NCBI GenBank assembly: GCA_903927345.1
Contig: CAIYMO010000042.1
Coordinates: forward strand, 1 to 64,000
DNA from: an uncultured Armatimonadota bacterium
Lineage (GTDB): Bacteria; Armatimonadota; Fimbriimonadia; Fimbriimonadales; Fimbriimonadaceae
Direction: 5' to 3'
DNA: 64,000 bases
Part shown: one piece after another, positions 15,514 through 24,046 of the stretch
Position numbering within the stretch: the first letter of the stretch is position 1
Layout of the letters: every line of letters starts with the position of its first letter
Notes under the pieces: generated by a model
The model's input: the letters and a program-made list of their open reading frames with translations, nothing else
The model's database searches: none
What the model was told of the DNA's origin: nothing
Program-made: the position numbers and the translations under genes

Positions 15514-17472
15514 CTATTCCATGACTATGTTGATTGCGTTAACCACTTGATCAACATCTGGCAATGCCGCGTACTCGTAGATGGGGTTGTAGCCAATGTG
15601 GACGTCGTCTCGGCAGACCAATTGTGGCGGCGATAGGAACAGATCAAATCGCTCGGGGACGCTGACCATTTCGCTGATAATCGACTGTCCGAATCCGCAC
15701 GTTTTCGTATCTTCGTGAACAACGACGAGGCGACCGGTCTTAGCAACGGATTCTGTGATTGTCTCGTAATCGCACGGGACGATGGATCGGAGGTCGATGA
15801 TTTCGCAACTGACTCCACTCTTGGTGGCAGCTTCATGGACGAGTTCCATCGTGTTGCCGTAGCTCACGATGGTCACATCAGAACCTTCTTTGACGACGTT
15901 GGCAACACCAAATGGAACTGGCTCGACCGAGTCCACTTCGATTTGCATTCGGAAGATGTGCTTCGGCACCAAGACGAAGGTTGGATCGTCACCGTGGATC
16001 GCACTCCAAAGGAGACCTGCAGCGTCCTGAGGAGTGCTCGGGACCGCGACTCGCAGACCTGGAACGTGGGCGAGTGCGCCTTCGTTGCTTTGGCTGTGCC
16101 ACAGCGAACCGCCTGGCAGATACGCGCCGTAAGGGGCATAGATCACAAGCGGGCACTTCCATTCGCCGTAGCTGCGCCAGCGCAGCGTCGACATTTGGCC
16201 GGTGATTTGGTTCCAACCGGGCGCGATGAAGTCGATGAACTGGAGTTCAAAGACTGGTCGCCAACCATAAGCGGAGAGACCAACCGCGACGCCCATAATC
16301 GTCGCTTCAGCGAGCGGTGAGTTGAAGACTTGCTTTGGGAACGCCTCGCTGAGGCCCTTGGTGACACCAAAGACGCCGCCTTTCGGGTCCTCAATGTCTT
16401 CGCCAAAGAAGACGATTTTGGGGTCGTTTTCGAGGGCTTTGCGGAAGGTGGTGTTGATCGCGGAGACCATCGTTTGGCGACCGCTACCGATGGGCGGCGC
16501 TTCGGCGTCAACCTCAGTTCCCCAGCAGTCGCGCGTTGTTTCTTCGGCGATTGGGTCCTCGGCCTTTTCGGCGGCGATGTAGTCTTCATCGACGATTTTG
16601 AAGACGTCGTCTTGCATCGCCTGGAATGCGGCCTCATCGAGCTCACCGGAGCTTAGAAGCTCCTCGGAGAGGAGTCGAATAGGATCTCGAAGTTGCATCT
16701 CTTCGATATCTTTGAGATCGCGGTAGACACGGTGATCATCACTTGAAGTGTGGGAGGAGAGTCGGTCGATATCCAACCAGATCATCGTGGGACCGTTGCC
16801 ACTTCGCGCCTTCTCAATCGCGGTTCGACCCGCTTCTAGGATGTTGTCTGGGTGCCTTCCGTCGACCTTGACAACCGCGTCCTTATCGAAGAGCGGCAAG
16901 TGGAAGGGCATGAACTTCTCGGTTGGAGTGGAGATGCCGTACTTGTTATCTTCCAGGATGAAGACGACAGGAAGGTTCTCTTGAACTGCGAACGCCCATG
17001 CTTCGTAAAACTCGCCTTGGCGAGCAGCTGCGTCGCCGATGGTTGCGATGGTGACGGAGTCTTTGCCGTCCATCTTCATTCCCCAGGCAGCACCGCATGC
17101 GGGAAGGCAGTTGCCACCGGTGAGGGTGCAAACGCTAAAAACGTTGTGCTTTCGGCTACTGTAGTGGCCAGGCATTTGGCGGCCGCCACTGCTTCCTTCG
17201 CGCTTCGCGAAATAGGCTAACGCTAATTCACGATTGGTGAGCCCGCGGGCAAGCATAAGTCCGCGATCTCGGTAATACGGGAAGATGTAGTCGTCTTCGC
17301 GGAGGAGGTAGGCCAGGGCTCCGAGTGCCTCGTGCCCCATTCCTGAAACCTGGAACCAACCTTTGCTTTGCCGAAGCAGAATCCCCTCTCGCCGGTCGCC
17401 CTCTCGCGAGAGCATCATGAGCTTAAGAAATTCGAGCTTGTTGAAAGTGCTTTTTGAGGTCTTGGTTGACAT
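15514..17472 (-). CDS. Fused E1 alpha-beta 2-oxoacid dehydrogenase (BCKDH/PDH-type)
   Basis: 652 residues joining both E1 subunits. The alpha half (about 1-310) contains the thiamine-diphosphate motif starting GDAAARQGEFYEAW at 146 and ending near DNKYGIS, and a phospholoop-like SSHTSSDDHRVYR; the beta half (about 325-652) begins RQTMVSAINTTFRKAL and has the GVFGVTKGL and LAEATIMGVAVGLSAYG segments. E1 decarboxylates branched-chain 2-oxoacids or pyruvate and passes the acyl group to lipoyl-E2. Neither E2 nor E3 is nearby. Such fusions occur in several phyla (e.g. Bacteroidetes). The ATG has an AAGG site 5 bases upstream. Confidence 0.88.
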   Translation of the reverse strand: MSTKTSKSTFNKLEFLKLMMLSREGDRREGILLRQSKGWFQVSGMGHEALGALAYLLREDDYIFPYYRDRGLMLARGLTNRELALAYFAKREGSSGGRQMPGHYSSRKHNVFSVCTLTGGNCLPACGAAWGMKMDGKDSVTIATIGDAAARQGEFYEAWAFAVQENLPVVFILEDNKYGISTPTEKFMPFHLPLFDKDAVVKVDGRHPDNILEAGRTAIEKARSGNGPTMIWLDIDRLSSHTSSDDHRVYRDLKDIEEMQLRDPIRLLSEELLSSGELDEAAFQAMQDDVFKIVDEDYIAAEKAEDPIAEETTRDCWGTEVDAEAPPIGSGRQTMVSAINTTFRKALENDPKIVFFGEDIEDPKGGVFGVTKGLSEAFPKQVFNSPLAEATIMGVAVGLSAYGWRPVFELQFIDFIAPGWNQITGQMSTLRWRSYGEWKCPLVIYAPYGAYLPGGSLWHSQSNEGALAHVPGLRVAVPSTPQDAAGLLWSAIHGDDPTFVLVPKHIFRMQIEVDSVEPVPFGVANVVKEGSDVTIVSYGNTMELVHEAATKSGVSCEIIDLRSIVPCDYETITESVAKTGRLVVVHEDTKTCGFGQSIISEMVSVPERFDLFLSPPQLVCRDDVHIGYNPIYEYAALPDVDQVVNAINIVME

Positions 17473-17552
17473 GGTTGCCTTAGTTCTTTCTACGTTGAAA
17501 GATCACGGTCGACTGACACACTATTTTACCGCCGGGCGAATCGCTGCCTTAG

Positions 17553-17558
17553 TAAACT
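17553..17558 (+). promoter_or_regulatory. TAAACT -10 hexamer, asparaginase gene
   Basis: TAAACT lies 7 bases before ATG 17566. The 7-base gap and absence of an upstream ribosome site suggest the transcript begins at the start codon. Confidence 0.55.
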
Positions 17559-17565
17559 TTAAGAG

Positions 17566-18048
17566 ATGATAAGGATTCTGACCACAGGCGGAACGATTGA
17601 CAAGATCTACTTCGATTCGCTCAGCGAATATGAGGTTGGGAACCCAGTGGTCGATGGAATCCTTCGGGAAGGCGGGGTGACGGTGCCCTATATCATCGAA
17701 AGTGTGCTCAAAAAGGACAGTCTTGAGATCACCGATGAAGACCGGGCGATGATCCTCGAGAAGGTAAATGAGTGCATCGAAGAGCGAATTCTGATTACTC
17801 ATGGCACCGATACGTTGGCGCTGACTGGCCAGTTCCTTCAAGGAAAAACTCGCAAAACTGTTGTGCTGACTGGATCGCTGCAACCTGCCAATTTCCGGTT
17901 TACCGATGCGGTTTTCAATGTCGCTTTCGCTATGGGCGCGTTGCAAAGCGTTTCTCAAGGCGTGTATCTGGCGATGAATGGACAGGTCTTTGATCCAAGC
18001 CGGGTCAGAAAAAATCGGGATATGAACCGATTTGAGCCCGCGACCTAG
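17566..18048 (+). CDS. Single-domain asparaginase/glutaminase-like protein
   Basis: 160 residues covering only the N-terminal catalytic domain of type I/II L-asparaginases. The first Thr motif TGGTIDK is at 7-13 and the second, HGTDT, at 79-83; both Thr nucleophile/relay residues and the Asp are retained. Full-length enzymes are about 330 residues and need the C-terminal domain to complete the tetrameric active site. Stand-alone versions of this length are known in databases as 'asparaginase domain' proteins, so this need not be a truncation; the stop is not followed by recognisable C-terminal-domain sequence. Deamidation activity is uncertain. Confidence 0.78.
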   Translation: MIRILTTGGTIDKIYFDSLSEYEVGNPVVDGILREGGVTVPYIIESVLKKDSLEITDEDRAMILEKVNECIEERILITHGTDTLALTGQFLQGKTRKTVVLTGSLQPANFRFTDAVFNVAFAMGALQSVSQGVYLAMNGQVFDPSRVRKNRDMNRFEPAT

Positions 18049-18127
18049 TCCATGCGACCCATAAACTCAACCAACGGGTACAACACTAACGTATCGTTCT
18101 CATAGCCACAAGGTTTTGGATTCTTCC

Positions 18128-18685
18128 ATGAGTGATCTCGCCACTTGGTATTACGTTGGTTCGTTCGGGCAGCTTGGCCCGTTGACCAAGGAACAGCTCG
18201 AAGAGCTGATTGAAGGTGGCGTTATTGAGAAGCAGACTTACGTTTGGCGACCTGGGATGAGCGATTGGTTGCCGGCATCATCGATTCCTGAGCTGTTTGC
18301 CGCATTCCGAGAGATGGAGCCGTTTGCGGCACCACCCCCGTCTCCGGCGCCGATGCAGACAATGCCTTCAATGCCTGCTGGAAACAATCCTTCGGTCGCA
18401 TTCCCTGGCCCGGCAAATGCTCAGTACCCTCGCCCGGCATACGGTTATCAAATGCCAGCGAACATCGCCCGAAGCGATAAGAGTCGAACGCTTAGCGGAG
18501 TTCTGCAGCTTTTGGTCCCGGGTGTTGGTCGCATTTACATGGGATATTCCGCGCTTGGAGTGATTCAGCTCGTCGCTGCTCTCATGACTTGCGGTGCGCT
18601 TCACGTCTGGTCGATTATCGACGGCGTCCTGATTCTTTCCGGCCAAGTTCGGCTTGACGGATACGGCCGAGCACTTGAAGACTGA
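18128..18685 (+). CDS. GYF_2 / TM2 domain protein
   Basis: About 185 residues. Residues 4-55 form a GYF_2-type domain (WYYVGSFGQLGPLTKEQL, then YVWRPGMSDWLPA); a Pro/Met-rich linker follows (about 65-115, repeated P-S-P-A-P and MP); the C-terminal TM2 domain has VLQLLVPGVGRIYMG, two membrane helices and a WSIIDGVLIL ending with the DG signature. GYF_2-TM2 proteins are membrane-anchored adaptors of unknown role. ATG 18128 is chosen; an in-frame TTG 12 bases upstream directly follows an AAGG and is the alternative. Confidence 0.78.
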   Translation: MSDLATWYYVGSFGQLGPLTKEQLEELIEGGVIEKQTYVWRPGMSDWLPASSIPELFAAFREMEPFAAPPPSPAPMQTMPSMPAGNNPSVAFPGPANAQYPRPAYGYQMPANIARSDKSRTLSGVLQLLVPGVGRIYMGYSALGVIQLVAALMTCGALHVWSIIDGVLILSGQVRLDGYGRALED

Positions 18686-18728
18686 AACCCCGAACCGGGA
18701 TATACGTCACAATAAGTAGTTGAAGCTC

Positions 18729-19250
18729 ATGCGTTCACTTCTGATTTGTCTGGCTTTTGTTCTCGTTTCCGCCTTCGGGGCGGCTCAGGACAAACTTGTC
18801 TTCACGATTGAAGGCCGGGGAGAATTCACCATGACGCTGGATCAGAAGGCAGCGCCTAAGACTTGTGCTCAGATCATCGGACTTGCCTCACGAGGGTTCT
18901 ACGATGGTCAGAAATTCCACCGGGCGATCCAGAAGCCGAAGCCATTTTTGGTTCAAGTTGGAGACCCTGCTTCCAAGAACGGAAGTTTGGAAGAAGACAT
19001 GAACGGCGGGTCCGGTAAAAAGGTTCCGTTTGAAGATGGTGGGCTCCCTTGCGAGCTGGGTGCCGTTGGTTTGGCGCGAAACCCTGACGATAAAGACTCG
19101 GGTGACAGTCAGTTCTTCATCCTGCTGGCAGCGAGCCGGTTTATGAACGGCAAGTACACGATCTTTGCCCGAATCACCGCAGGTATGGATGTTGTCCAGA
19201 AGATCACAGTCGGCGACAAGATCAGCTCCGTTCGTGTAGTTAAGGGCTAA
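18729..19250 (+). CDS. Secreted peptidyl-prolyl cis-trans isomerase (cyclophilin type)
   Basis: About 173 residues with a signal peptide (MRSLLICLAFVLVSAFGAAQ). The cyclophilin core shows GFYDGQKFHRAI (catalytic Arg and substrate-contact Phe/His), FLVQVGDP and the SQFFILL strand, followed by GKYTIFARI. It accelerates proline isomerisation during folding of exported proteins in the periplasm. A TTG at 18720 is an alternative start that would add three residues; a CACAAT hexamer 6 bases before that TTG makes it possible. The downstream permease gene begins 19 bases after the stop with its own TAAACT. Confidence 0.86.
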   Translation: MRSLLICLAFVLVSAFGAAQDKLVFTIEGRGEFTMTLDQKAAPKTCAQIIGLASRGFYDGQKFHRAIQKPKPFLVQVGDPASKNGSLEEDMNGGSGKKVPFEDGGLPCELGAVGLARNPDDKDSGDSQFFILLAASRFMNGKYTIFARITAGMDVVQKITVGDKISSVRVVKG

Positions 19251-19257
19251 GGTCTGC

Positions 19258-19263
19258 TAAACT
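19258..19263 (+). promoter_or_regulatory. TAAACT -10 hexamer, ABC permease operon
   Basis: TG-C-TAAACT (an extended -10) ends 6 bases before GTG 19270. It supports GTG 19270 over the later TTG 19291 as start. Confidence 0.5.
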
Positions 19264-19269
19264 TTCTGG

Positions 19270-20235
19270 GTGCGAAGTGGTGGGGGGCAGTTGGTCAGGG
19301 CGCTTCTATCTCGATTTGCTTTTGGCATCGTCAGCCTCCTGTTCATTTCGATCATCACCTTTGTCGCTTCGGACCTTGCTCCCGGTGACCCCGCAACCTA
19401 CATTGCCGGTGAAAAAGCTTCTCCCGAGACGATCCAACGCATCCGCGAATCCCTCGGACTCGACAAGCCGCTCCCTGTTCGTTATGTGAACTACATTGGC
19501 GGCATCGTGAAGGGAGACTGGGGTGAAAGCTACTCAGGAACCCACGAAAAGGTGTCTGCAATCCTTGGGCGCACTATGCCGATGACGTTGCGGCTCGCAT
19601 TGCTTGCGATCATGCTCGCGTCGGTGGTGGGCATCTCCATGGGCACGATTGCGGCAATCCGAGAGACGAAGCTCCTCGACCGGGGAATCTTATCGGCTTC
19701 GACATTCGGGGTTACGCTCCCGAACTTCGTTCTTGCGCCGATTTTGACGTTCATTTTTTGTATCAAGTTCGACATTCTTCCGACGACTTGGGAGACCCAG
19801 CTGCGAGGCCCTCTTTGGATGTATCTCGCACTTCCCGTAACCGTTTTGTCCTTGCGTCCAATGTCGCTTTTGACGCGTCTGACGCGGGCTTCGATGATTG
19901 AGACTCTGCGCCAAGAGTTCATTCGGACTGCGACCGCACAGGGCGTTCCGTCGTTCCGACTGATGACGAAATATGCGCTGCGGAACGCCATTCTGCCCGT
20001 CGTCACTGCGATCGGGACGACATTCGGATTTCTCCTTACAGGTTCGTTCGTTGTCGAGCGCTACTTCAGCTATCCGGGCATTGGGAGCACGACCATTGAG
20101 GCGATCCTTTCGAACAACGTCCCGGTGATTCAGGCGTGCGTTCTGGTGACCGGCTTCATCTTTATCGTTGTGAACCTGATTGTGGACATCCTCTTACCAA
20201 TCCTCGATCCACGCATTCGGGAGGGGCAGGTATGA
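19270..20235 (+). CDS. Peptide/nickel-type ABC transporter permease (DppB-like)
   Basis: 321 residues, six predicted TM helices. The N-terminal DLAPGDPATYIAGEKAS and ESLGLDKPLPVRYVNYI segments are typical of DppB/OppB; the cytoplasmic EAA loop is EFIRTATAQGVPSFRLMTKYALRNAILPV. It forms one half of the inner-membrane channel for oligopeptides or related solutes. The next gene (DppC type) overlaps by 4 bases (ATGA). No ATPase or binding protein follows, so the complete transporter is split; the family-5 lipoprotein at 51602 is a candidate partner. GTG start supported by a TAAACT 6 bases upstream; TTG 19291 preceded by a G-run is the alternative. Confidence 0.9.
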   Translation: MRSGGGQLVRALLSRFAFGIVSLLFISIITFVASDLAPGDPATYIAGEKASPETIQRIRESLGLDKPLPVRYVNYIGGIVKGDWGESYSGTHEKVSAILGRTMPMTLRLALLAIMLASVVGISMGTIAAIRETKLLDRGILSASTFGVTLPNFVLAPILTFIFCIKFDILPTTWETQLRGPLWMYLALPVTVLSLRPMSLLTRLTRASMIETLRQEFIRTATAQGVPSFRLMTKYALRNAILPVVTAIGTTFGFLLTGSFVVERYFSYPGIGSTTIEAILSNNVPVIQACVLVTGFIFIVVNLIVDILLPILDPRIREGQV

Positions 20236-21080
20236 AGGGCAAAAAGCTTCGCGATCCGCTGTTCTGGATCGGAGTCACCTACATGGCGCTGCTCCTGCTG
20301 TTCGCCATTTTTGGTCCGCTCATTCCTTTGCCAGATGCTTCGCTCAATCCCGTTATGGATAATGCGGGGCGCCCTCACCTGCCCCCCGGCACTCCGGGCG
20401 CGCTGTTGGGAACGGATGAAATTGGTCGGTCCTTCTTGCAGCGATTGGCGTACGGCGCACGCATCAGTTTGTTCATTGGGTTTGCGGTTCAGACGATCAA
20501 CCTGATCGTTGGAATCACGGTTGGCGTGATTGCCACGTTCTCGAAGAAGTGGGTGTCAAACGCAGTTATGCGGTTCACAGATGGCATGTTTGCCTTCCCA
20601 GACATTCTGTTTGCGATCCTGATAGTTGGGATTGTCGGAGCCTCCAAAGTCGGCCCGTTGGCGGTCATTTTCGCGCTTTCGATTTCGGGTTGGCCGAGCA
20701 TTGCTCGCTTAACCAAGACTCAGCTGGCGACGCTCAAGGAGCGGGAATATGTGGTTGCGGCAAAGGCTTCCGGCGCTTCCACCGCTTATCTGGTCTTTAA
20801 GCACTTGTTGCCGCAGATGTCCGGCATCTTCCTTGCCGTCTCGACGGTTGAACTAGCAGGAACAATTATTTCAGAGTCAACTCTTGGCTTCTTGGGTATC
20901 GGCGTTCAGCCTCCTACACCGACATGGGGTGGCATGATCAACAGCGCTCGAGTGAACTTTAACTCGTATCCGGTTGAACTCCTTTGGCCGTGTCTGATCC
21001 TCAGCGGAACAGTGTTCTCGCTGAACTTCATCGGTGACGGGCTTCGGAATTACTTTGACCCCAAATCGAATAACTCGTAG
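20232..21080 (+). CDS. Peptide/nickel-type ABC transporter permease (DppC-like)
   Basis: 282 residues. The N-terminal FWIGVTYMALLLLFAIFGPL helix, the LGTDEIGRSFLQRLAYGARISL segment (the 'GTDxxGRD'-type signature) and the EAA loop EYVVAAKASGASTAYLVFKHLLP identify a DppC/OppC permease. ATG lies in an ATGA overlap with the upstream permease gene; an upstream extension to 20136 would overlap that gene by 100 bases and is rejected. It pairs with the DppB-like protein in the inner membrane. Confidence 0.92.
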   Translation: MKGKKLRDPLFWIGVTYMALLLLFAIFGPLIPLPDASLNPVMDNAGRPHLPPGTPGALLGTDEIGRSFLQRLAYGARISLFIGFAVQTINLIVGITVGVIATFSKKWVSNAVMRFTDGMFAFPDILFAILIVGIVGASKVGPLAVIFALSISGWPSIARLTKTQLATLKEREYVVAAKASGASTAYLVFKHLLPQMSGIFLAVSTVELAGTIISESTLGFLGIGVQPPTPTWGGMINSARVNFNSYPVELLWPCLILSGTVFSLNFIGDGLRNYFDPKSNNS

Positions 21081-21091
21081 GGGTCAAACGT

Positions 21092-22339
21092 TTAGCCGCG
21101 CTTGGTGATGGCTTCGATCGCTTTCGCTAGCTGATTATCTTTAGCCGGGTTACCAGATTCAAACTCTTGGTCTGGATCAGGAGCCACGGTGATATCGGGC
21201 TTCAAGCCGCCACTGATATAGATTCCATCGTCGTCAACCTTTCGCGAAAGCGCGCCTTGCTTGGGCAAGTAGTACTTGGCGATGGTGAGCTTGATCCCTG
21301 CGCCGTCAGATTGCTGGAAGACGGTCTGGACGGAGAATTTGCCATAAGAGGTCTCACCAACGAGGATGGCCTTCTTGTAGTCTTGAAGTACTCCTGCCAT
21401 GATCTCGGCGGCGCTTGCCGAATCCTCATCGATCAGGACTGCAACGTTGTAGCCAATCTGGCGAACGCGGCCTGGAGGGGTATTCGCCTTCTCTTCTCCG
21501 CCTTCTTTGTCCTTCAGGGTTACCGCGAGTCGATCATCCACGAAACTACCGAGCATGTCGATGACGGCATCCAAGGCTCCACCGGGGTTCCCGCGCAGGT
21601 CAATCACAAGGCCGTTGAGGTTCCCTTTGTCAATGGCATCCCACTCTCGAATGAATTGCTCAGGAACCTCTTGGGAGAAGCTCTGAATCTTGAGATATCC
21701 GACCTTTGACGCCTCGAGAAGTTTGCCTTCCACAAGCGGTGGCACTACCTTTTCGCGGCGCAGATTGAACATGAGTGGCTCAGGCTGACCGGGGCGCATG
21801 ATCTTCAGCTTGACGTAGGTGTTCTCCTTGCCTTTGATCATCAAGACGATGTCGTCGGAGTTCATGCCGGCGACACGTTTGCCGTCAACTTCGATGATGA
21901 CGTCTTCGCCCTTGATTCCACCCTTGATTGCCGGACCATCTTTGAAGACCGAAACAACTTTGACGCCCAACGGATCTGGGAAGAGGCGAGCGCCGATTCC
22001 GTAGAACTTGCCGCTGGTTTCATCGCGGAACGATGTGTTGATTTTCGGGACGAAGAAGTTGCTGTGCGGATCGCCAAGGGATGCGACGAGGCCTTCCATT
22101 GCCGCATACTTCAGCTCTTTTCGATCTTGGTCGCTCTTGTAGGAGCTCAGAATTCGGGTGAAGGACTGCTTAAAGAGGGCTTCTGCGCTTGCGGTCTTAG
22201 CAGGCGTCTTGATACCCAGCAATAAGTCTTTGGGAGCTGAGCCAACCTGCCCGTTGCGGATGTCCTTCCAGAGGAATCCGAACCCAAAGCTAGCGCTGAG
22301 GCCGAGAGTAAGCGCGAGTGCGCGGGTCATGGTTTTCAT
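21092..22339 (-). CDS. S41 C-terminal processing peptidase (active type)
   Basis: 415 residues: N-terminal signal/anchor (7-24), a helical region, a PDZ domain (about 112-180) and the protease core. The catalytic dyad is intact: Ser309 in DSASAAEI and Lys334 in SYGKFSVQ, spaced exactly 25 residues as in Tsp, with Asp320 also kept. It cleaves C-terminal tails of envelope proteins in the periplasm. Its ATG overlaps the stop of the upstream S41-like gene by 4 bases, so both are made together, and the partner lacks the dyad. Confidence 0.92.
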   Translation of the reverse strand: MKTMTRALALTLGLSASFGFGFLWKDIRNGQVGSAPKDLLLGIKTPAKTASAEALFKQSFTRILSSYKSDQDRKELKYAAMEGLVASLGDPHSNFFVPKINTSFRDETSGKFYGIGARLFPDPLGVKVVSVFKDGPAIKGGIKGEDVIIEVDGKRVAGMNSDDIVLMIKGKENTYVKLKIMRPGQPEPLMFNLRREKVVPPLVEGKLLEASKVGYLKIQSFSQEVPEQFIREWDAIDKGNLNGLVIDLRGNPGGALDAVIDMLGSFVDDRLAVTLKDKEGGEEKANTPPGRVRQIGYNVAVLIDEDSASAAEIMAGVLQDYKKAILVGETSYGKFSVQTVFQQSDGAGIKLTIAKYYLPKQGALSRKVDDDGIYISGGLKPDITVAPDPDQEFESGNPAKDNQLAKAIEAITKRG

Positions 22340-23598
22340 ACTTGTGCCTCCTCTTTTGCCTTAGCAACCTTGGTTACCGGAGGCTTTCCAGGTGTAAAGG
22401 TTCCGAGGTTTAGGGTGTAACCGCTTCCGTCTGGCAGTTGGACAACTTCTTTCAGCTTTCGACTATTTCCCATTCCGGCCCCGCTCAGCGTCGCGATTCC
22501 TTTCGATTGGAGAGCCAGCGCAAAAATCTCCGCAGCATCTCGAGTGCTTTGATCTACGATCAGCTTGATCTTTGGCGGCGTCTGGTTGCCTTTGCTCAGG
22601 GTGAGCTGTACAGGAGCGGCTGCTTTGCGCTCGTTTTTAAAATAGCCGTAAGTTCCACTTGGGGCGAGGATTCCGAGGCATTGACGCATCGTCTCCATGT
22701 CTCCAAGAACGTTGTTCCGCAGGTCAAGCGTAATTGAGGACTTGCCTTTCATCAAGTTCGCTAGATCAGATGCGGCTCCACTGGTGAAGGTAAGCGCCAT
22801 CGAACCGTCGGCCCCGACTTTGCGAGCAACATCGGTTTCGGCTTTTGTGATCTTCGTTTGAATCTGTTTTCCAGCGCGCTCCCAGACGATCGCGAACTCT
22901 CCGGTGCTGCCCGTGATGAGTTTCTCACGCGCTCTGGCTGGCATGATGCTCTTGTCCATGCGTGCCTTTAGGGATTTGCGCATATCGTTGATTGTCTTGA
23001 AATCGATCTTCTTGGCGAGAAAGTCTGCTTGCGCCGCCTGGTACTTGATGATTGCCTCGGTGTTCATAACCCAGTGGCCATCAACGGAATCAAGGAGGTC
23101 ACCGGCCTGCACTCCCGCCTTCGCTGCGGGGGAACCCGGGGCGACCGATACGACTGTGAGTCGGGGCATATCTTGCTCTTGGTCGACTCCGCCCAGCTTG
23201 AGGCTCACCTTTTGCGGCTTGTAGTCCATCCAAACGCCGATTCCGGGATAGCGGCCGGCGCGAATGCTCTTGAACGCGGTGAACTCTTCTGGCTTGTAGA
23301 ACTGGCTGTCGATGTCTCGAAGCCCGACGATCATGCCGCGAACAGCTCCGCTTAAGAGCTTATCGTCGGTTGGAACCTGATCGACGAATCGTCCCTTGAG
23401 GAGTTCGATGATGCCAGTGAAGTAGTCGGTCTCCGCAATCTCAAGTTCTTTGCCCGAAGAAGCAAACATTGAACTCAAGTTCGTCTCTTGGGAGTTCGGC
23501 AGATCCCTAAGCGATCGGAACTTCATTCCCGCGATGCCGGCGATAAGCAGGCTTGAGATCACCAGTGCGGTGCTAAGACTTTTGCGCTCCAGGCTCAT
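22336..23598 (-). CDS. S41-like protein lacking the catalytic Ser-Lys dyad (pseudoprotease)
   Basis: 420 residues with the layout of the downstream S41 peptidase: membrane anchor (8-25), helical N-terminus (EAETDYFTGIIELLKGRF-like), PDZ domain (about 118-185, with SVAPGSPAAKAGVQAGDLLDSVDG) and a core with SSITLDLRNNVLGDMETM. In the DxSAS(A)EI position it reads STRDAAEIF (351-359), placing Asp354 where the Ser should be, and Ser379 lies at the Lys position 25 residues later. It is therefore predicted to be inactive and probably regulates or scaffolds its partner. TAGAAT sits 8 bases before the ATG. Confidence 0.8.
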   Translation of the reverse strand: MSLERKSLSTALVISSLLIAGIAGMKFRSLRDLPNSQETNLSSMFASSGKELEIAETDYFTGIIELLKGRFVDQVPTDDKLLSGAVRGMIVGLRDIDSQFYKPEEFTAFKSIRAGRYPGIGVWMDYKPQKVSLKLGGVDQEQDMPRLTVVSVAPGSPAAKAGVQAGDLLDSVDGHWVMNTEAIIKYQAAQADFLAKKIDFKTINDMRKSLKARMDKSIMPARAREKLITGSTGEFAIVWERAGKQIQTKITKAETDVARKVGADGSMALTFTSGAASDLANLMKGKSSITLDLRNNVLGDMETMRQCLGILAPSGTYGYFKNERKAAAPVQLTLSKGNQTPPKIKLIVDQSTRDAAEIFALALQSKGIATLSGAGMGNSRKLKEVVQLPDGSGYTLNLGTFTPGKPPVTKVAKAKEEAQV

Positions 23599-23614
23599 GT
23601 AGCTCTATTCTACG

Positions 23615-24046
23615 TCAGATTGGTCGACCCAGCTTCTCAACTCTAGCGATATGGCGGGGGACTTCGCTTGATTTGCCCACCAAAAACGCCTTTGTGATCG
23701 CCCAAGCCTGCTCAGTTCCAACTACCCTTGCTCCAAGCGCCAGAACGTTCGCGTCATTGTGCTCTCTTGCCATTTCAGCCATGTACTCGGTGGTGCAGAG
23801 GGCAGCCCGAATTTGGGGATAGCGGTTGGCGCGGATGCTGATTCCAATCCCAGTCCCGCAGATGACGATGCCAAAATCATGGTTTGGGAGGGCATTGGCG
23901 AGTTCGTCAGCGGCATCGGGATAGTCGTAGGCATCGGTGCTTAATGCCCCGACCTCAGTGGTATCGTGGCCCGCCATCACGAGTTTTTCGACGAGATACG
24001 CTCGGAGATCAAGCGCGGCATGGTCGGAGGCAAGGACGATCTTCAT
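23615..24046 (-). CDS. rpiB: Ribose-5-phosphate isomerase B
   Basis: 143 residues. MKIVLASDHAALDLR opens with the substrate-binding Asp8-His9; the catalytic Cys63 is in VICGTGIGIS with the anion-hole loop; ALCTTEYMAEMAREHNDANVLALGAR is the conserved closing segment. It interconverts ribose 5-phosphate and ribulose 5-phosphate (possibly allose 6-phosphate) in the cytosol. The start is ATG 24046 because a longer frame would run into the upstream gene; the ATG overlaps that gene's stop by 4 bases. Confidence 0.96.
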   Translation of the reverse strand: MKIVLASDHAALDLRAYLVEKLVMAGHDTTEVGALSTDAYDYPDAADELANALPNHDFGIVICGTGIGISIRANRYPQIRAALCTTEYMAEMAREHNDANVLALGARVVGTEQAWAITKAFLVGKSSEVPRHIARVEKLGRPI

